64,000 nt of DNA. It comes from Firmicutes bacterium UBA7510. GTDB lineage: Bacteria > Bacillota > Clostridia > Tissierellales > Sedimentibacteraceae. Of this stretch, positions 18,637 through 25,799 are shown piece after piece (the stretch's first letter is position 1; each line of letters opens with the position of its first letter). The stretch spans positions 1 to 64,000 of the forward strand of contig DLNM01000052.1 in NCBI GenBank assembly GCA_002479485.1. The letters run 5' to 3'. The notes below the pieces were generated by a model. That model did not search any database, was not told where the DNA came from, and saw only the letters and a list, made by a program, of their open reading frames with translations. Both the position numbers and the translations under genes were made by a program.

Positions 18637-19614
18637 ATGAACGAATTATATAAAAATATTTATCAAATAGACGTAACACTACCAAAAAGCCCATTAAAGC
18701 TTTTACATTCTTATTTAATAAAGGGTGACAAGAGAAATCTTTTGATAGATACTGGTTTTAATAATCAAAGATGCAAGGATGATTTGTTGCAGGCTTTATA
18801 TGAGCTAGATGTTGATCTAGATTATACAGATATTTTTCTAACTCATTTACATGCTGATCACACTGGATTAGTATGTAGCTTATTGACAGGTAAAAATAAA
18901 GTTTATTGTAGTGATGTAGATGGAAAGCTTATGAATTCATTGGTTGATGAGGAATTTAAGGATATTATAAATATGAACTTAGAGATAACTTCAACGCCAG
19001 TAGAAAAAAGATTAGACTTTAAAAATCATCCGGCCATAGCCTATAAAATGGATAAAAAAGTTGACTATATTCCTGTAAGCGAAGGGCATGTATTTGAAAT
19101 AGGAGAGTATAAATTTAAAGTAGTTGATTTATCAGGACACACGCCAGGACAATGTGGGCTATATGAAGAGAATCATAAAATACTATTTTGTGGAGATCAT
19201 ATATTAAATAAAATTACTCCAAATATTATATTTTGGAGTTATGAAATGGATTCACTGCAAGTATTTAAGGATAATCTTGAAAAAGTAAAAGGCATGGATA
19301 TAAAGATTTTATACTCAGCACATAGAGACATGATTGAAAATCCTATTAAAAGGATAGATGAAATTTTAATTCATCATAAAAATAGGTTGGATGAAGTAAT
19401 TAACATTATTGGCAGTGAAAGTAAAACAGCATATGAAATTGCACAAAAAATGACTTGGGATTATGGTGATGGAGATTTTAATAATTTCGCACCTCAACAG
19501 GTATGGTTTGCAGTATCTGAAGCACTTGCTCATGTAGAGCACCTAAGGCATAAAAACATATTAGAAAAAATATATGTTAACAATGAAATAAGATATAAAA
19601 AATTACATAGATAA
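18637..19614 (+). CDS. Metallo-beta-lactamase fold hydrolase
   Basis: A 325-residue cytosolic protein with the dinuclear metal motif THLHADH (ligand histidines and aspartate at 70-75). A second metal histidine is in SGHTPGQ near 167, followed by FCGDH near 188 and SAHRD near 228. These are the canonical MBL ligands in order. The C-terminal 80 residues look like a small winged-helix-like tail seen in LACTB2/YqjP-like members. Substrates in this group are diverse (thioesters, glyoxalase II-type, nucleic acids), so no reaction is assigned. GGAGGAG precedes the ATG. It is monocistronic. Confidence 0.85.
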   Translation: MNELYKNIYQIDVTLPKSPLKLLHSYLIKGDKRNLLIDTGFNNQRCKDDLLQALYELDVDLDYTDIFLTHLHADHTGLVCSLLTGKNKVYCSDVDGKLMNSLVDEEFKDIINMNLEITSTPVEKRLDFKNHPAIAYKMDKKVDYIPVSEGHVFEIGEYKFKVVDLSGHTPGQCGLYEENHKILFCGDHILNKITPNIIFWSYEMDSLQVFKDNLEKVKGMDIKILYSAHRDMIENPIKRIDEILIHHKNRLDEVINIIGSESKTAYEIAQKMTWDYGDGDFNNFAPQQVWFAVSEALAHVEHLRHKNILEKIYVNNEIRYKKLHR

Positions 19615-19692
19615 AAGGTATTGATTCGATTTGTTCTTTTAATGAACCTAAGGTAAATAAGAATTTATTGTAACAATAATTAAGATATTGGT

Positions 19693-19997
19693 AAGTGAAA
19701 TCTTAGTAGAGTATTGTTTCTTCGACATACTATTGTTGTGAATTAAAGGGAAGTAAATAGTTCTGCCAAAAACGCAGATAACCAAAGAAAAATCCTTTTA
19801 TTTTTCTTTGGTTATCGGTTGCTATGAATAGCGAAGTATATAAAAAACGTTTATGTGACTTGATGAGGCTTTCCCTTCCAAACATTAGGGGATAATCCCC
19901 TAATGTTTTCAAAAATCAAGGGAAACCGAATCACGGAATCAGAAACGTTTTTTATATGCTTTGCTTCCCTTAGATTTGTAGTAGAAGTAAGTCGAAG
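19693..19997. repeat. Palindromic structured repeat, copy A
   Basis: A non-coding element of about 305 bp, the complete member of a three-copy family. Imperfect terminal inverted repeats start with TTCTTCGACATAC (19718-19730) and end near GTCGAAG (19991-19997). Inside are hairpin I (perfect 16 bp, 19778-19793 with 19800-19815) and long stem II (23 bp with 2 mismatches, 19830-19852 with 19943-19965). Stem II encloses a further paired segment and a perfect 12-bp apical hairpin (19881-19892 with 19896-19907). It fills the gap between the MBL gene and mntP. It may be a miniature mobile element or a structured RNA. No transposase gene is present. Confidence 0.75.
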
Positions 19998-20036
19998 CAA
20001 TTATTTGATTACTAACTTATTAAGATAAATTATTAT

Positions 20037-20600
20037 TTAAAAAAATCCTAAATGTTCAATTAATATTTTAGTACCAATAAGTATGAGGACAATTCCACCT
20101 GCTAACTCTGCCTTTGATTTGAATTTTGCTCCAAAAACATTGCCTATTTTTACACCAATTATTCCGAATACAAATGTTATAATACCTATAAATGTAATAG
20201 CAGTTATTATATTTACCTTTAAAAATGCAAATGTTATTCCAACAGCTAATGCATCAATACTTGTTGCTATTGCTAAGACAATCATAGCTTTAAAATTAAA
20301 AGAATCATCTCCACATTCACAATCGTTTTGATTCCTAGACTCTCTAATCATATTGCCACCTATAAATAGTAAAAGCAAAAATGCTATCCAGTGATCAACA
20401 TTAGCAATTAGACTTTGAAATTGACTGCCTAATATGTAACCTATCAACGGCATAAGAGCCTGAAATCCCCCGAAATATAAACCCGCAATTAATGCATTTT
20501 TCCAGCTCATCTTTTTCATAGATAAGCCCTTGCAAATTGATACTGCAAAAGCATCCATTGATAATCCTACTGCTATTGCAAGTACCTCAAAAAGTCCCAT
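20037..20600 (-). CDS. mntP: Manganese efflux pump MntP
   Basis: A 187-residue membrane protein with six hydrophobic helices, the MntP (formerly YebN, DUF204) type. Both halves carry the family motif: GLSMDAFAVSICKGL near 12 and TSIDALAVGITFAF near 112, with membrane aspartates needed for Mn2+ transport. It exports excess Mn2+. The ATG has a GGAGG-type site (TTAGGAGGAAACTTT region). Its 5' leader contains a yybP-ykoY riboswitch and a terminator/antiterminator pair, so manganese should switch the gene on transcriptionally. Confidence 0.95.
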   Translation of the reverse strand: MGLFEVLAIAVGLSMDAFAVSICKGLSMKKMSWKNALIAGLYFGGFQALMPLIGYILGSQFQSLIANVDHWIAFLLLLFIGGNMIRESRNQNDCECGDDSFNFKAMIVLAIATSIDALAVGITFAFLKVNIITAITFIGIITFVFGIIGVKIGNVFGAKFKSKAELAGGIVLILIGTKILIEHLGFF

Positions 20601-20624
20601 AAAGTTTCCTCCTAAGTTGAATAT

Positions 20625-20664
20625 TCACAAAAAATAAAAAATCAAGCGCATGCTGTACTTGATT
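20625..20664 (-). terminator. Riboswitch expression-platform terminator
   Basis: Read leftward, AATCAAG (20658-20664) pairs with CTTGATT (20640-20646) and is followed by a T-rich run. The competing pairing is 7 bp, GCTGTAC (20681-20687 complement) with GTACAGC (20652-20658 complement). It invades the terminator stem and would act as the antiterminator. Confidence 0.75.
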
Positions 20665-20680
20665 ACAAATTTAGACAAAT

Positions 20681-20785
20681 GTACAGCAAAGCTATACATA
20701 AGTCTCGTTATTTAATGTGAGCCAGGTTATTCTAACCAGTATGTTGACTAACAACGTAACTACGCTAACTACTCCCTTATGAATA
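20681..20785 (-). promoter_or_regulatory. yybP-ykoY manganese riboswitch
   Basis: The leader RNA of mntP carries the family's conserved blocks on the minus strand. They are AAGGGAGTAG (20769-20778), the internal-loop sequence CATACTGG followed by CCTGGCTCACA, and GAGACTT. This family senses Mn2+ and commonly controls mntP. Location and downstream gene agree. Confidence 0.9.
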
Positions 20786-20873
20786 GATTTAGTATATAAA
20801 AAAAAAGTCGAAAAGTCAATGTATTTCCATAATTATTTTAATATTGTGCTCCAAATTTATTTTACTATACACA

Positions 20874-20912
20874 AATCTCCATACAATCTCCATATAGTAT
20901 TTATATGATAAT
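20874..20912 (+). promoter_or_regulatory. Tandem regulator boxes and -10 upstream of the metal operon
   Basis: AATCTCCATA occurs exactly twice, at 20874-20883 and 20885-20894, 11 bp apart on the same helical face. A -10-like GATAAT follows at 20907-20912. This spacing is typical of OmpR-family activator sites over a weak -35. The likely binder is the response regulator at 22994 in the same gene group. Confidence 0.55.
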
Positions 20913-20960
20913 TAAATTAGATATCTTATTAAATATGAGTATGAGTAAGGAGGAAGTTAA

Positions 20961-22292
20961 TTGAATCAAAATATTAGGACGGATAAGCTTAAAATTGAAG
21001 GAATGTCCTGTACTAATTGTGAGAGCAAAATTGAAAATACATTGCTAAAGACTAATGGTATTAAAGAAGCTAATATAAGTTATGCAAATGAAATAGCTAA
21101 AGTTACTTATGATGCTGATTCTATCTCTTTGGAAAAAATTATTGTTATCATTGAAAAATTAGGATATAGAATTATAAATGATTACAATAAGAAAAAGGGA
21201 AATTCTGAAAATACAAATATGCTAGGGACAGTAATTATTATATTTGCATTGTATATCGTAGCAAAGCACTTTGGACTCTTAAATTTATTTAATATGTTTC
21301 CGGAGGCTGAAGCTGGTATGGGCTATGGAATGCTGTTTTTAATAGGTTTGTTAACATCTGTTCATTGTATAGCTATGTGTGGAGGAATTAATCTTTCCCA
21401 ATGTATTCCACAAAATACAAAGAAATCAGATGGTAATGAATTAACAACCTTGAAGCCAAGTGCACTTTATAATTTAGGACGTGTGATTTCTTATACAGTA
21501 GTAGGTGCTTTAGTTGGTGCTCTTGGTTCTGTAATAAGCTTTTCCGGTAATGCTAAAGGGCTTGTGCAGATTGTTGCAAGCTTATTTATGATTATAATGG
21601 GTCTTAATATGTTAAATGTGGCACCATGGCTTAGAAAACTAAATCCTAGAATGCCAAAGGTTTTTTCAAAGAAAATAAATAACGGAAAAAGCAGTAATGC
21701 TCCTCTATATGTTGGATTATTAAATGGCCTTATGCCGTGTGGTCCACTACAGGCTATGCAGCTGTATGCCTTATCTACAGGCAATCCAATAAAAGGTGCA
21801 TTGTCAATGTTTGTATTTAGTATAGGTACAGTACCTTTGATGTTTGGTTTAGGCGCTCTTAGCACAATTTTAAGTCAGAAGTTTACAAAAAAAGCAATGT
21901 CGGTTGGCGCTGTCCTAGTTATTATACTTGGTTTCTCCATGTTTAATAGTGGACTTAGCTTATCTGGTTTTGCCAGTACAATATCCCCTAGTGATAGTGA
22001 TATAAGTCGTGCTATTATTGAGGACGGAATACAGATTGTCAATACATCATTAAATCCAGGTAGATATGAGGCAATTTCTGTTAAAGCTGGCATGCCAGTA
22101 AAATGGACTATAACTGCTGAAAAGGGCACTATCAATGGCTGCAATAACAGGATTTTTATTCCGGAGTATGGAATAGAGAAGAAATTCAAGCTAGGAGACA
22201 ACGTAATTGAATTTACTCCAACAGAAACTGGCACCTTTACTTATAGCTGTTGGATGGGAATGATTAGAAGTACAATTACTGTAGAAGATTAA
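20961..22292 (+). CDS. HMA - DsbD/UreH-like membrane - cupredoxin fusion protein
   Basis: A 443-residue three-part metal-handling protein. Residues 1-70 form a heavy-metal-associated domain with GMSCTNC, the Cu(I)-binding CxxC. A membrane region follows of about six helices, of the DsbD_2/SafE (UreH-like) type, with conserved HCIAMCGGI near 135 and PCGPLQAMQLYA near 260. The C-terminal 80 residues look like a cupredoxin (VKAGMPVKWTITAEKG, then C near 400 and YSCWMGM) with His/Cys/Met-type copper ligands. TTG start with AAGGAGG at 20947-20953. It leads an apparent operon with the DUF2318 gene. A copper export or periplasmic copper/thiol redox role is inferred. Confidence 0.85.
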   Translation: MNQNIRTDKLKIEGMSCTNCESKIENTLLKTNGIKEANISYANEIAKVTYDADSISLEKIIVIIEKLGYRIINDYNKKKGNSENTNMLGTVIIIFALYIVAKHFGLLNLFNMFPEAEAGMGYGMLFLIGLLTSVHCIAMCGGINLSQCIPQNTKKSDGNELTTLKPSALYNLGRVISYTVVGALVGALGSVISFSGNAKGLVQIVASLFMIIMGLNMLNVAPWLRKLNPRMPKVFSKKINNGKSSNAPLYVGLLNGLMPCGPLQAMQLYALSTGNPIKGALSMFVFSIGTVPLMFGLGALSTILSQKFTKKAMSVGAVLVIILGFSMFNSGLSLSGFASTISPSDSDISRAIIEDGIQIVNTSLNPGRYEAISVKAGMPVKWTITAEKGTINGCNNRIFIPEYGIEKKFKLGDNVIEFTPTETGTFTYSCWMGMIRSTITVED

Positions 22293-22344
22293 ATTATAAT
22301 AACAATTATTTTAGGTTTAAATTATTATAAAAGGAGAAAATAAT

Positions 22345-22857
22345 ATGAAAAAGTCAAAAAAAATTAATATTTTAGCTATTGTATTACCAGTATTTATATT
22401 AGTTGTTATAGGAGTTATATTTGCAAATAAAAATGGTGTAGGGAATGATGTTAATTCTGATAAAAATGTAAGTGATGTTACTGTAAATGATAATCTAATA
22501 ATCCCTATTAAAGATATTTCAACTACTGCAACTTTTTATCCGGTTGAGATTGATGGAACAAAATTAGAGGTTTTAGCAATTAAGGCTTCTGATGGAACAA
22601 TTCGAACAGCATTTAACACTTGTCAGATATGTTACAGCTCAGGTAGGGGTTACTATGAACAACAAGGAAATATGCTAGTATGCCAAAACTGTGGTAACAG
22701 ATTTAATAGCGATGATGTTGAAATTACAAGAGGTGGATGTAATCCAGTTCCTATTTTCTCAGAAGATAAAACAGTAGATAGTGAAAATATTACAATATCT
22801 AAAGAGTTTTTTGAGAAGTCTAAAAACATATTTGAAAACTGGAAGACTGATTTTTAA
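22345..22857 (+). CDS. DUF2318 membrane-anchored metal-binding protein
   Basis: A 170-residue protein with an N-terminal membrane anchor (about 9-27) and an external DUF2318 domain. The hallmark is a Cys-rich core, AFNTCQICYSSGRGYY then MLVCQNCGNRF and GGCNPVPI, giving two CxxC pairs plus a CNP cysteine. The family is often found beside DsbD-like or FTR1-type membrane proteins and is thought to bind metal. It lies 52 nt after the fusion gene with AAAGGAG before the ATG, so it is probably co-transcribed. Function beyond metal binding is unknown. Confidence 0.85.
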   Translation: MKKSKKINILAIVLPVFILVVIGVIFANKNGVGNDVNSDKNVSDVTVNDNLIIPIKDISTTATFYPVEIDGTKLEVLAIKASDGTIRTAFNTCQICYSSGRGYYEQQGNMLVCQNCGNRFNSDDVEITRGGCNPVPIFSEDKTVDSENITISKEFFEKSKNIFENWKTDF

Positions 22858-22890
22858 AATTAGTTTTGATTGAGATAATATTATTATGAT

Positions 22891-22963
22891 ATAATATCGA
22901 AGATATTTAAAATGGCTCAACGTAGTTGAGACTATAATAATATCGAAGATATTTAAAATGGCT
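22891..22963 (+). repeat. 27-bp tandem direct repeat upstream of the response regulator
   Basis: An exact 27-bp sequence (starts ATAATATCGAAG, ends AAAATGGCT) occurs at 22891-22917 and 22937-22963. The 19 nt between them contain CAAC-GTA-GTTG symmetry and TTGAGACTAT. The block GGCTCAA...TTGAGACTAT is shared with the 64-bp elements at 44829 and 50737. It lies in the promoter zone of the regulator gene, with TATAAT at 22890-22895. Confidence 0.7.
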
Positions 22964-22993
22964 ATTTGAGAATAAATAAAAGGAGGTACTATT

Positions 22994-23689
22994 GTGGAGA
23001 AGGGATATAAGATTCTAATTGTTGATGATGAACCTAAAATAGTTGAAGCAGTAGAAGCTTACATGAAAAACAGCGGCTATCAGACTATTATAGCCTATGA
23101 TGGCAAGGTGGCATTAGAAAAATTTCATAGTCATCAACCAGACATGGTAGTTCTGGATTTAATGCTTCCCAATATATCTGGGGAAGAAATTTGCCAGACT
23201 ATTAGGAGAGAATCTCGTATACCAATTATTATGTTAACAGCTAAGGTTCATGAGGATGATAAGATATATGGTCTTAATCTGGGAGCTGATGATTATGTCA
23301 CAAAACCATTTAGTCCGCGTGAACTAGTAGCTAGAGTAAATAGCTTATTTAGAAGATGCGGGGATGGCATATCACCTCTTTTTAATATAATGAAATTAAA
23401 TGATGGAGATTTGGAAATTAATTTAGATTCTCATGTAATTAAGAAAAATGGTGAAATAGTTAGTTTGACTCCAAATGAATTTAAGCTTCTTATTGCTATG
23501 GCTAAATTTCCGCATAAAACATTTACTAGAGAAGAATTGATTGAAATTGCATTTGGTATAGACTATGATGGCTATGATAGAACTATAGATTCTCATATAA
23601 AAAATCTTCGTAGTAAAATTGAAACAGACAGTGCGTATCCACAATATATTATAACTGTTCGTGGTATTGGATATAAATTTGGAGCTTAG
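22994..23689 (+). CDS. OmpR-family response regulator of the metal module
   Basis: A 231-residue regulator. The receiver has KILIVDDEPK at the N-terminus, the phosphoacceptor in VVLDLMLP, T in MLTAK, and K in DDYVTKPF. The winged helix ends in TIDSHIKNLRSKIE and ITVRGIGYKF. GTG start with AGGAGG 7 nt upstream. The sensor kinase starts 14 nt after its stop. Candidate target sites are the 11-bp spaced repeats at 20874-20894. The promoter region contains a 27-bp tandem repeat. Confidence 0.93.
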   Translation: MEKGYKILIVDDEPKIVEAVEAYMKNSGYQTIIAYDGKVALEKFHSHQPDMVVLDLMLPNISGEEICQTIRRESRIPIIMLTAKVHEDDKIYGLNLGADDYVTKPFSPRELVARVNSLFRRCGDGISPLFNIMKLNDGDLEINLDSHVIKKNGEIVSLTPNEFKLLIAMAKFPHKTFTREELIEIAFGIDYDGYDRTIDSHIKNLRSKIETDSAYPQYIITVRGIGYKFGA

Positions 23690-23703
23690 GGGAGGTCTAA
23701 CAG

Positions 23704-25092
23704 ATGAAACTTAGCTTGAAGGCAAGGTTAATGATATCCTACGGCTTATTGGCACTATTTTTAGTAGTATCTCTTCTTATGATTTCTAGCTATATGCTGG
23801 AGCACCATTTTCAAAGCTATGTACGACAGAAGCAGGAGAATTTAAATCAAAATTTGGCTGATATAGTCATAAGTGAATTCAAAAGAACAGGGGTTCCTGA
23901 CCAGTTGTTTTTAAACAAGCTTGGAAAGGAAGCTCTCAATAACGGAGTAATACTTAGATTAAATGATTCAAATGGTAATCAAATATACTGTGCTGGGTGC
24001 GATAATGGTAGTAGCTGTGATATTACAGTTGAAATGATGCAAGAAACAATGCAACATTGCTATCCTAACTGGCAGGGACAATATACAGAAAAGGTGTTTC
24101 CTTTAGAAAAGGACGGACAAAACTATGGAAGTATAGTCCTTGGCAACTATGGCCCATTCTTTTTTAACGAGGAAGACCAGCAGTTTATTAATATGGTTAA
24201 TACTGTTTTCATTATAGTTGCAATAGTATTTTTGGTAGCTGCATTTGCTATGGGGGCATTTCTTGCAACTAAGATTACAAAACCAATTAGTTTTGTAATT
24301 GATAAGACTAAATCAATAGAAAAGAACAATTATAGTGAAAGAATAGATTTTGTTTCTAATACAAAAGAGATTGACCAGATGATTGACAGCGTTAATGCTT
24401 TAGCAGATAGCTTAGAAATGCAACAGAAAATTAAAAAAAGAATGGCTAGGGATTATGCACATGAATTTAGAACTCCGTTGGCTGCTTTGCAGTCTAATTT
24501 GGAAGGAATGATTGATGGAATCTTAGAGGCAACCCCTGAGCGTTTAGAAAGCTGTCGTGATGAAATTTTACGTCTGTCTCGTATGACATCAGATATAGAT
24601 AAATTGGTAGAAATAGAGAATGAAAATTTATTTTTAAATAAAGAAAGATTTGATTTTAGTGAATTACTTTCAATTACTGCTAAGACATTTGAGCGAGATA
24701 TTCATGAAAAAGAAATAATATTTGAATTGCAGACTGTACCTTGTAAAATCTATGCAGATAAGGATAAGATAAGCCAAGTTATTGTCAATTTAATTTCAAA
24801 TGCCATAAAATATACGAATTATGATGGTCATATTCTTGTAAAAGCTGTTGATGCTGGTGACTATATAGAATTTACTGTAAAAGATGATGGGTTGGGAATT
24901 AAAGCTGATGACTTGCCACATATCTTTGAACACCTTTATAGGGCTGATCAGTCAAGAGCTAGAAAAACAGGAGGCTCCGGTATTGGACTTTCAATTGTTC
25001 ATGCCATTGTCACAGCTCATGGAGGGACTATTGAAGTAGAAAGTGAATTAAATAAAGGAAGCGAATTTATAGTTAAGCTTCGTAAAAAATAG
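23704..25092 (+). CDS. Sensor histidine kinase with Cys/His/Met-rich external domain
   Basis: A 462-residue membrane kinase. Helix 1 is at about 10-30, an external domain at about 35-160, helix 2 at about 165-190, then HAMP. The HisKA box is RDYAHEFRTPLAAL, with N box NLISNAIKYTNY, DDGLGI, and GGSGIGLSIV. The external domain contains YCAGCDNGSSCDITVEMM then MQHC, a cluster of Cys, Met and His unusual for a sensor loop and suited to soft metal ions. Together with its neighbours this suggests sensing of Cu(I) or a similar metal. That is inference. GGGGAGGT precedes the ATG. Confidence 0.9.
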   Translation: MKLSLKARLMISYGLLALFLVVSLLMISSYMLEHHFQSYVRQKQENLNQNLADIVISEFKRTGVPDQLFLNKLGKEALNNGVILRLNDSNGNQIYCAGCDNGSSCDITVEMMQETMQHCYPNWQGQYTEKVFPLEKDGQNYGSIVLGNYGPFFFNEEDQQFINMVNTVFIIVAIVFLVAAFAMGAFLATKITKPISFVIDKTKSIEKNNYSERIDFVSNTKEIDQMIDSVNALADSLEMQQKIKKRMARDYAHEFRTPLAALQSNLEGMIDGILEATPERLESCRDEILRLSRMTSDIDKLVEIENENLFLNKERFDFSELLSITAKTFERDIHEKEIIFELQTVPCKIYADKDKISQVIVNLISNAIKYTNYDGHILVKAVDAGDYIEFTVKDDGLGIKADDLPHIFEHLYRADQSRARKTGGSGIGLSIVHAIVTAHGGTIEVESELNKGSEFIVKLRKK

Positions 25093-25125
25093 GAATTTAA
25101 CTGAGTAAGTTCAGTAGGCTATTTT

Positions 25126-25341
25126 GTTTCTTCGACATACTTTTATTACGAATCAAAGGGAAGCAAAGCAGATAAAAAATGTTTCTGTTTCCGTAATTCG
25201 GTTTCCCTTGATTGTTATAAGGATGGGAAAGCCTCATTAAGTCACATAAACATTTTTTATCTGCTTCGCTACTTATAGCAACCGATAACCAAAGAAAAAT
25301 AAAAGGATTTTTCTTTGGTTATCTATGTTTTTGGCAGGTTT
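25126..25341 (-). repeat. Palindromic structured repeat, copy B (inverted, inner end lost)
   Basis: Same family as copy A but in the opposite orientation. It starts with TTCTTCGACATAC (25128-25140). Stem II (25162-25184 with 25248-25270) is paired over 23 bp with one mismatch, and hairpin I (25285-25300 with 25307-25322) is a perfect 16 bp. It matches the reverse complement of copy A up to about GGCAGG-TTTGTTTAC. There the similarity stops, so the second terminal repeat is missing. Confidence 0.72.
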
Positions 25342-25524
25342 GTTTACTAATCTTGTTAGTCTGACGGGGTCGTGTAAGAGCACTAACACAGTAAAATGAA
25401 GAAGTAGTTTAAGTGCAGAAATCGTGTAAAATTTAAATTCTATTATACCTTCAATGTACTTAGATTATCGCTTTGCTAAACATTTATCTGACTTTTCAGG
25501 TAATTATGTATGCATGAAAGTTTA
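25342..25524. other. Unique spacer between repeat copies B and C
   Basis: About 180 bp with no supported gene and no visible similarity to copy A. It replaces the inner terminal repeats of copies B and C. I recognise nothing else in it. Confidence 0.4.
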
Positions 25525-25768
25525 ATAGGAAAGCACGCCAATAAAGCAGAAAATCAAAGAAAAATGTTTTTTATTTTCCTTTGATTTTCGGTGCTATGGA
25601 GGCAATAAATATAAAAAAAGTTTATGCGACTTCAACGAGATTTACCTTCCTTAATAAAATCAAGGTAAATCTTGTTGCGGAGACAGAAACTTTTTTTATA
25701 TTTATTGCTCACCTTAAATTCACAACAAAAGTATGTCGAAGAATCAACACTCTACTAAGATTTCACTT
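25525..25768 (+). repeat. Palindromic structured repeat, copy C (inner end lost)
   Basis: Same orientation as copy A but more diverged. Hairpin I is at 25550-25565 with 25573-25588 (15 of 16 paired). Stem II is 22 of 22 paired (25602-25623 with 25687-25708). An inner stem is at 25634-25648 with 25662-25676. The right terminal repeat GTATGTCGAAGAA (25731-25743) is followed by a 20-bp block (25749-25768) that is the exact reverse complement of the outer flank of copy A (19693-19712). The stems keep pairing although the sequences differ from A and B. Confidence 0.72.
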
Positions 25769-25799
25769 GTCAATAATTATAGCTAAGTTAAATTCTTAT

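Noticed and set aside
19730..19912. 60-residue minus-strand frame inside repeat copy A
   Set aside because: It follows the hairpins of the repeat, is not kept in copies B and C, and has no ribosome binding site.
19693..25768. Insertion sequence as the source of the palindromic repeats
   Set aside because: No transposase gene or remnant is visible in or next to any copy, so the repeats cannot be called an insertion sequence from this window.
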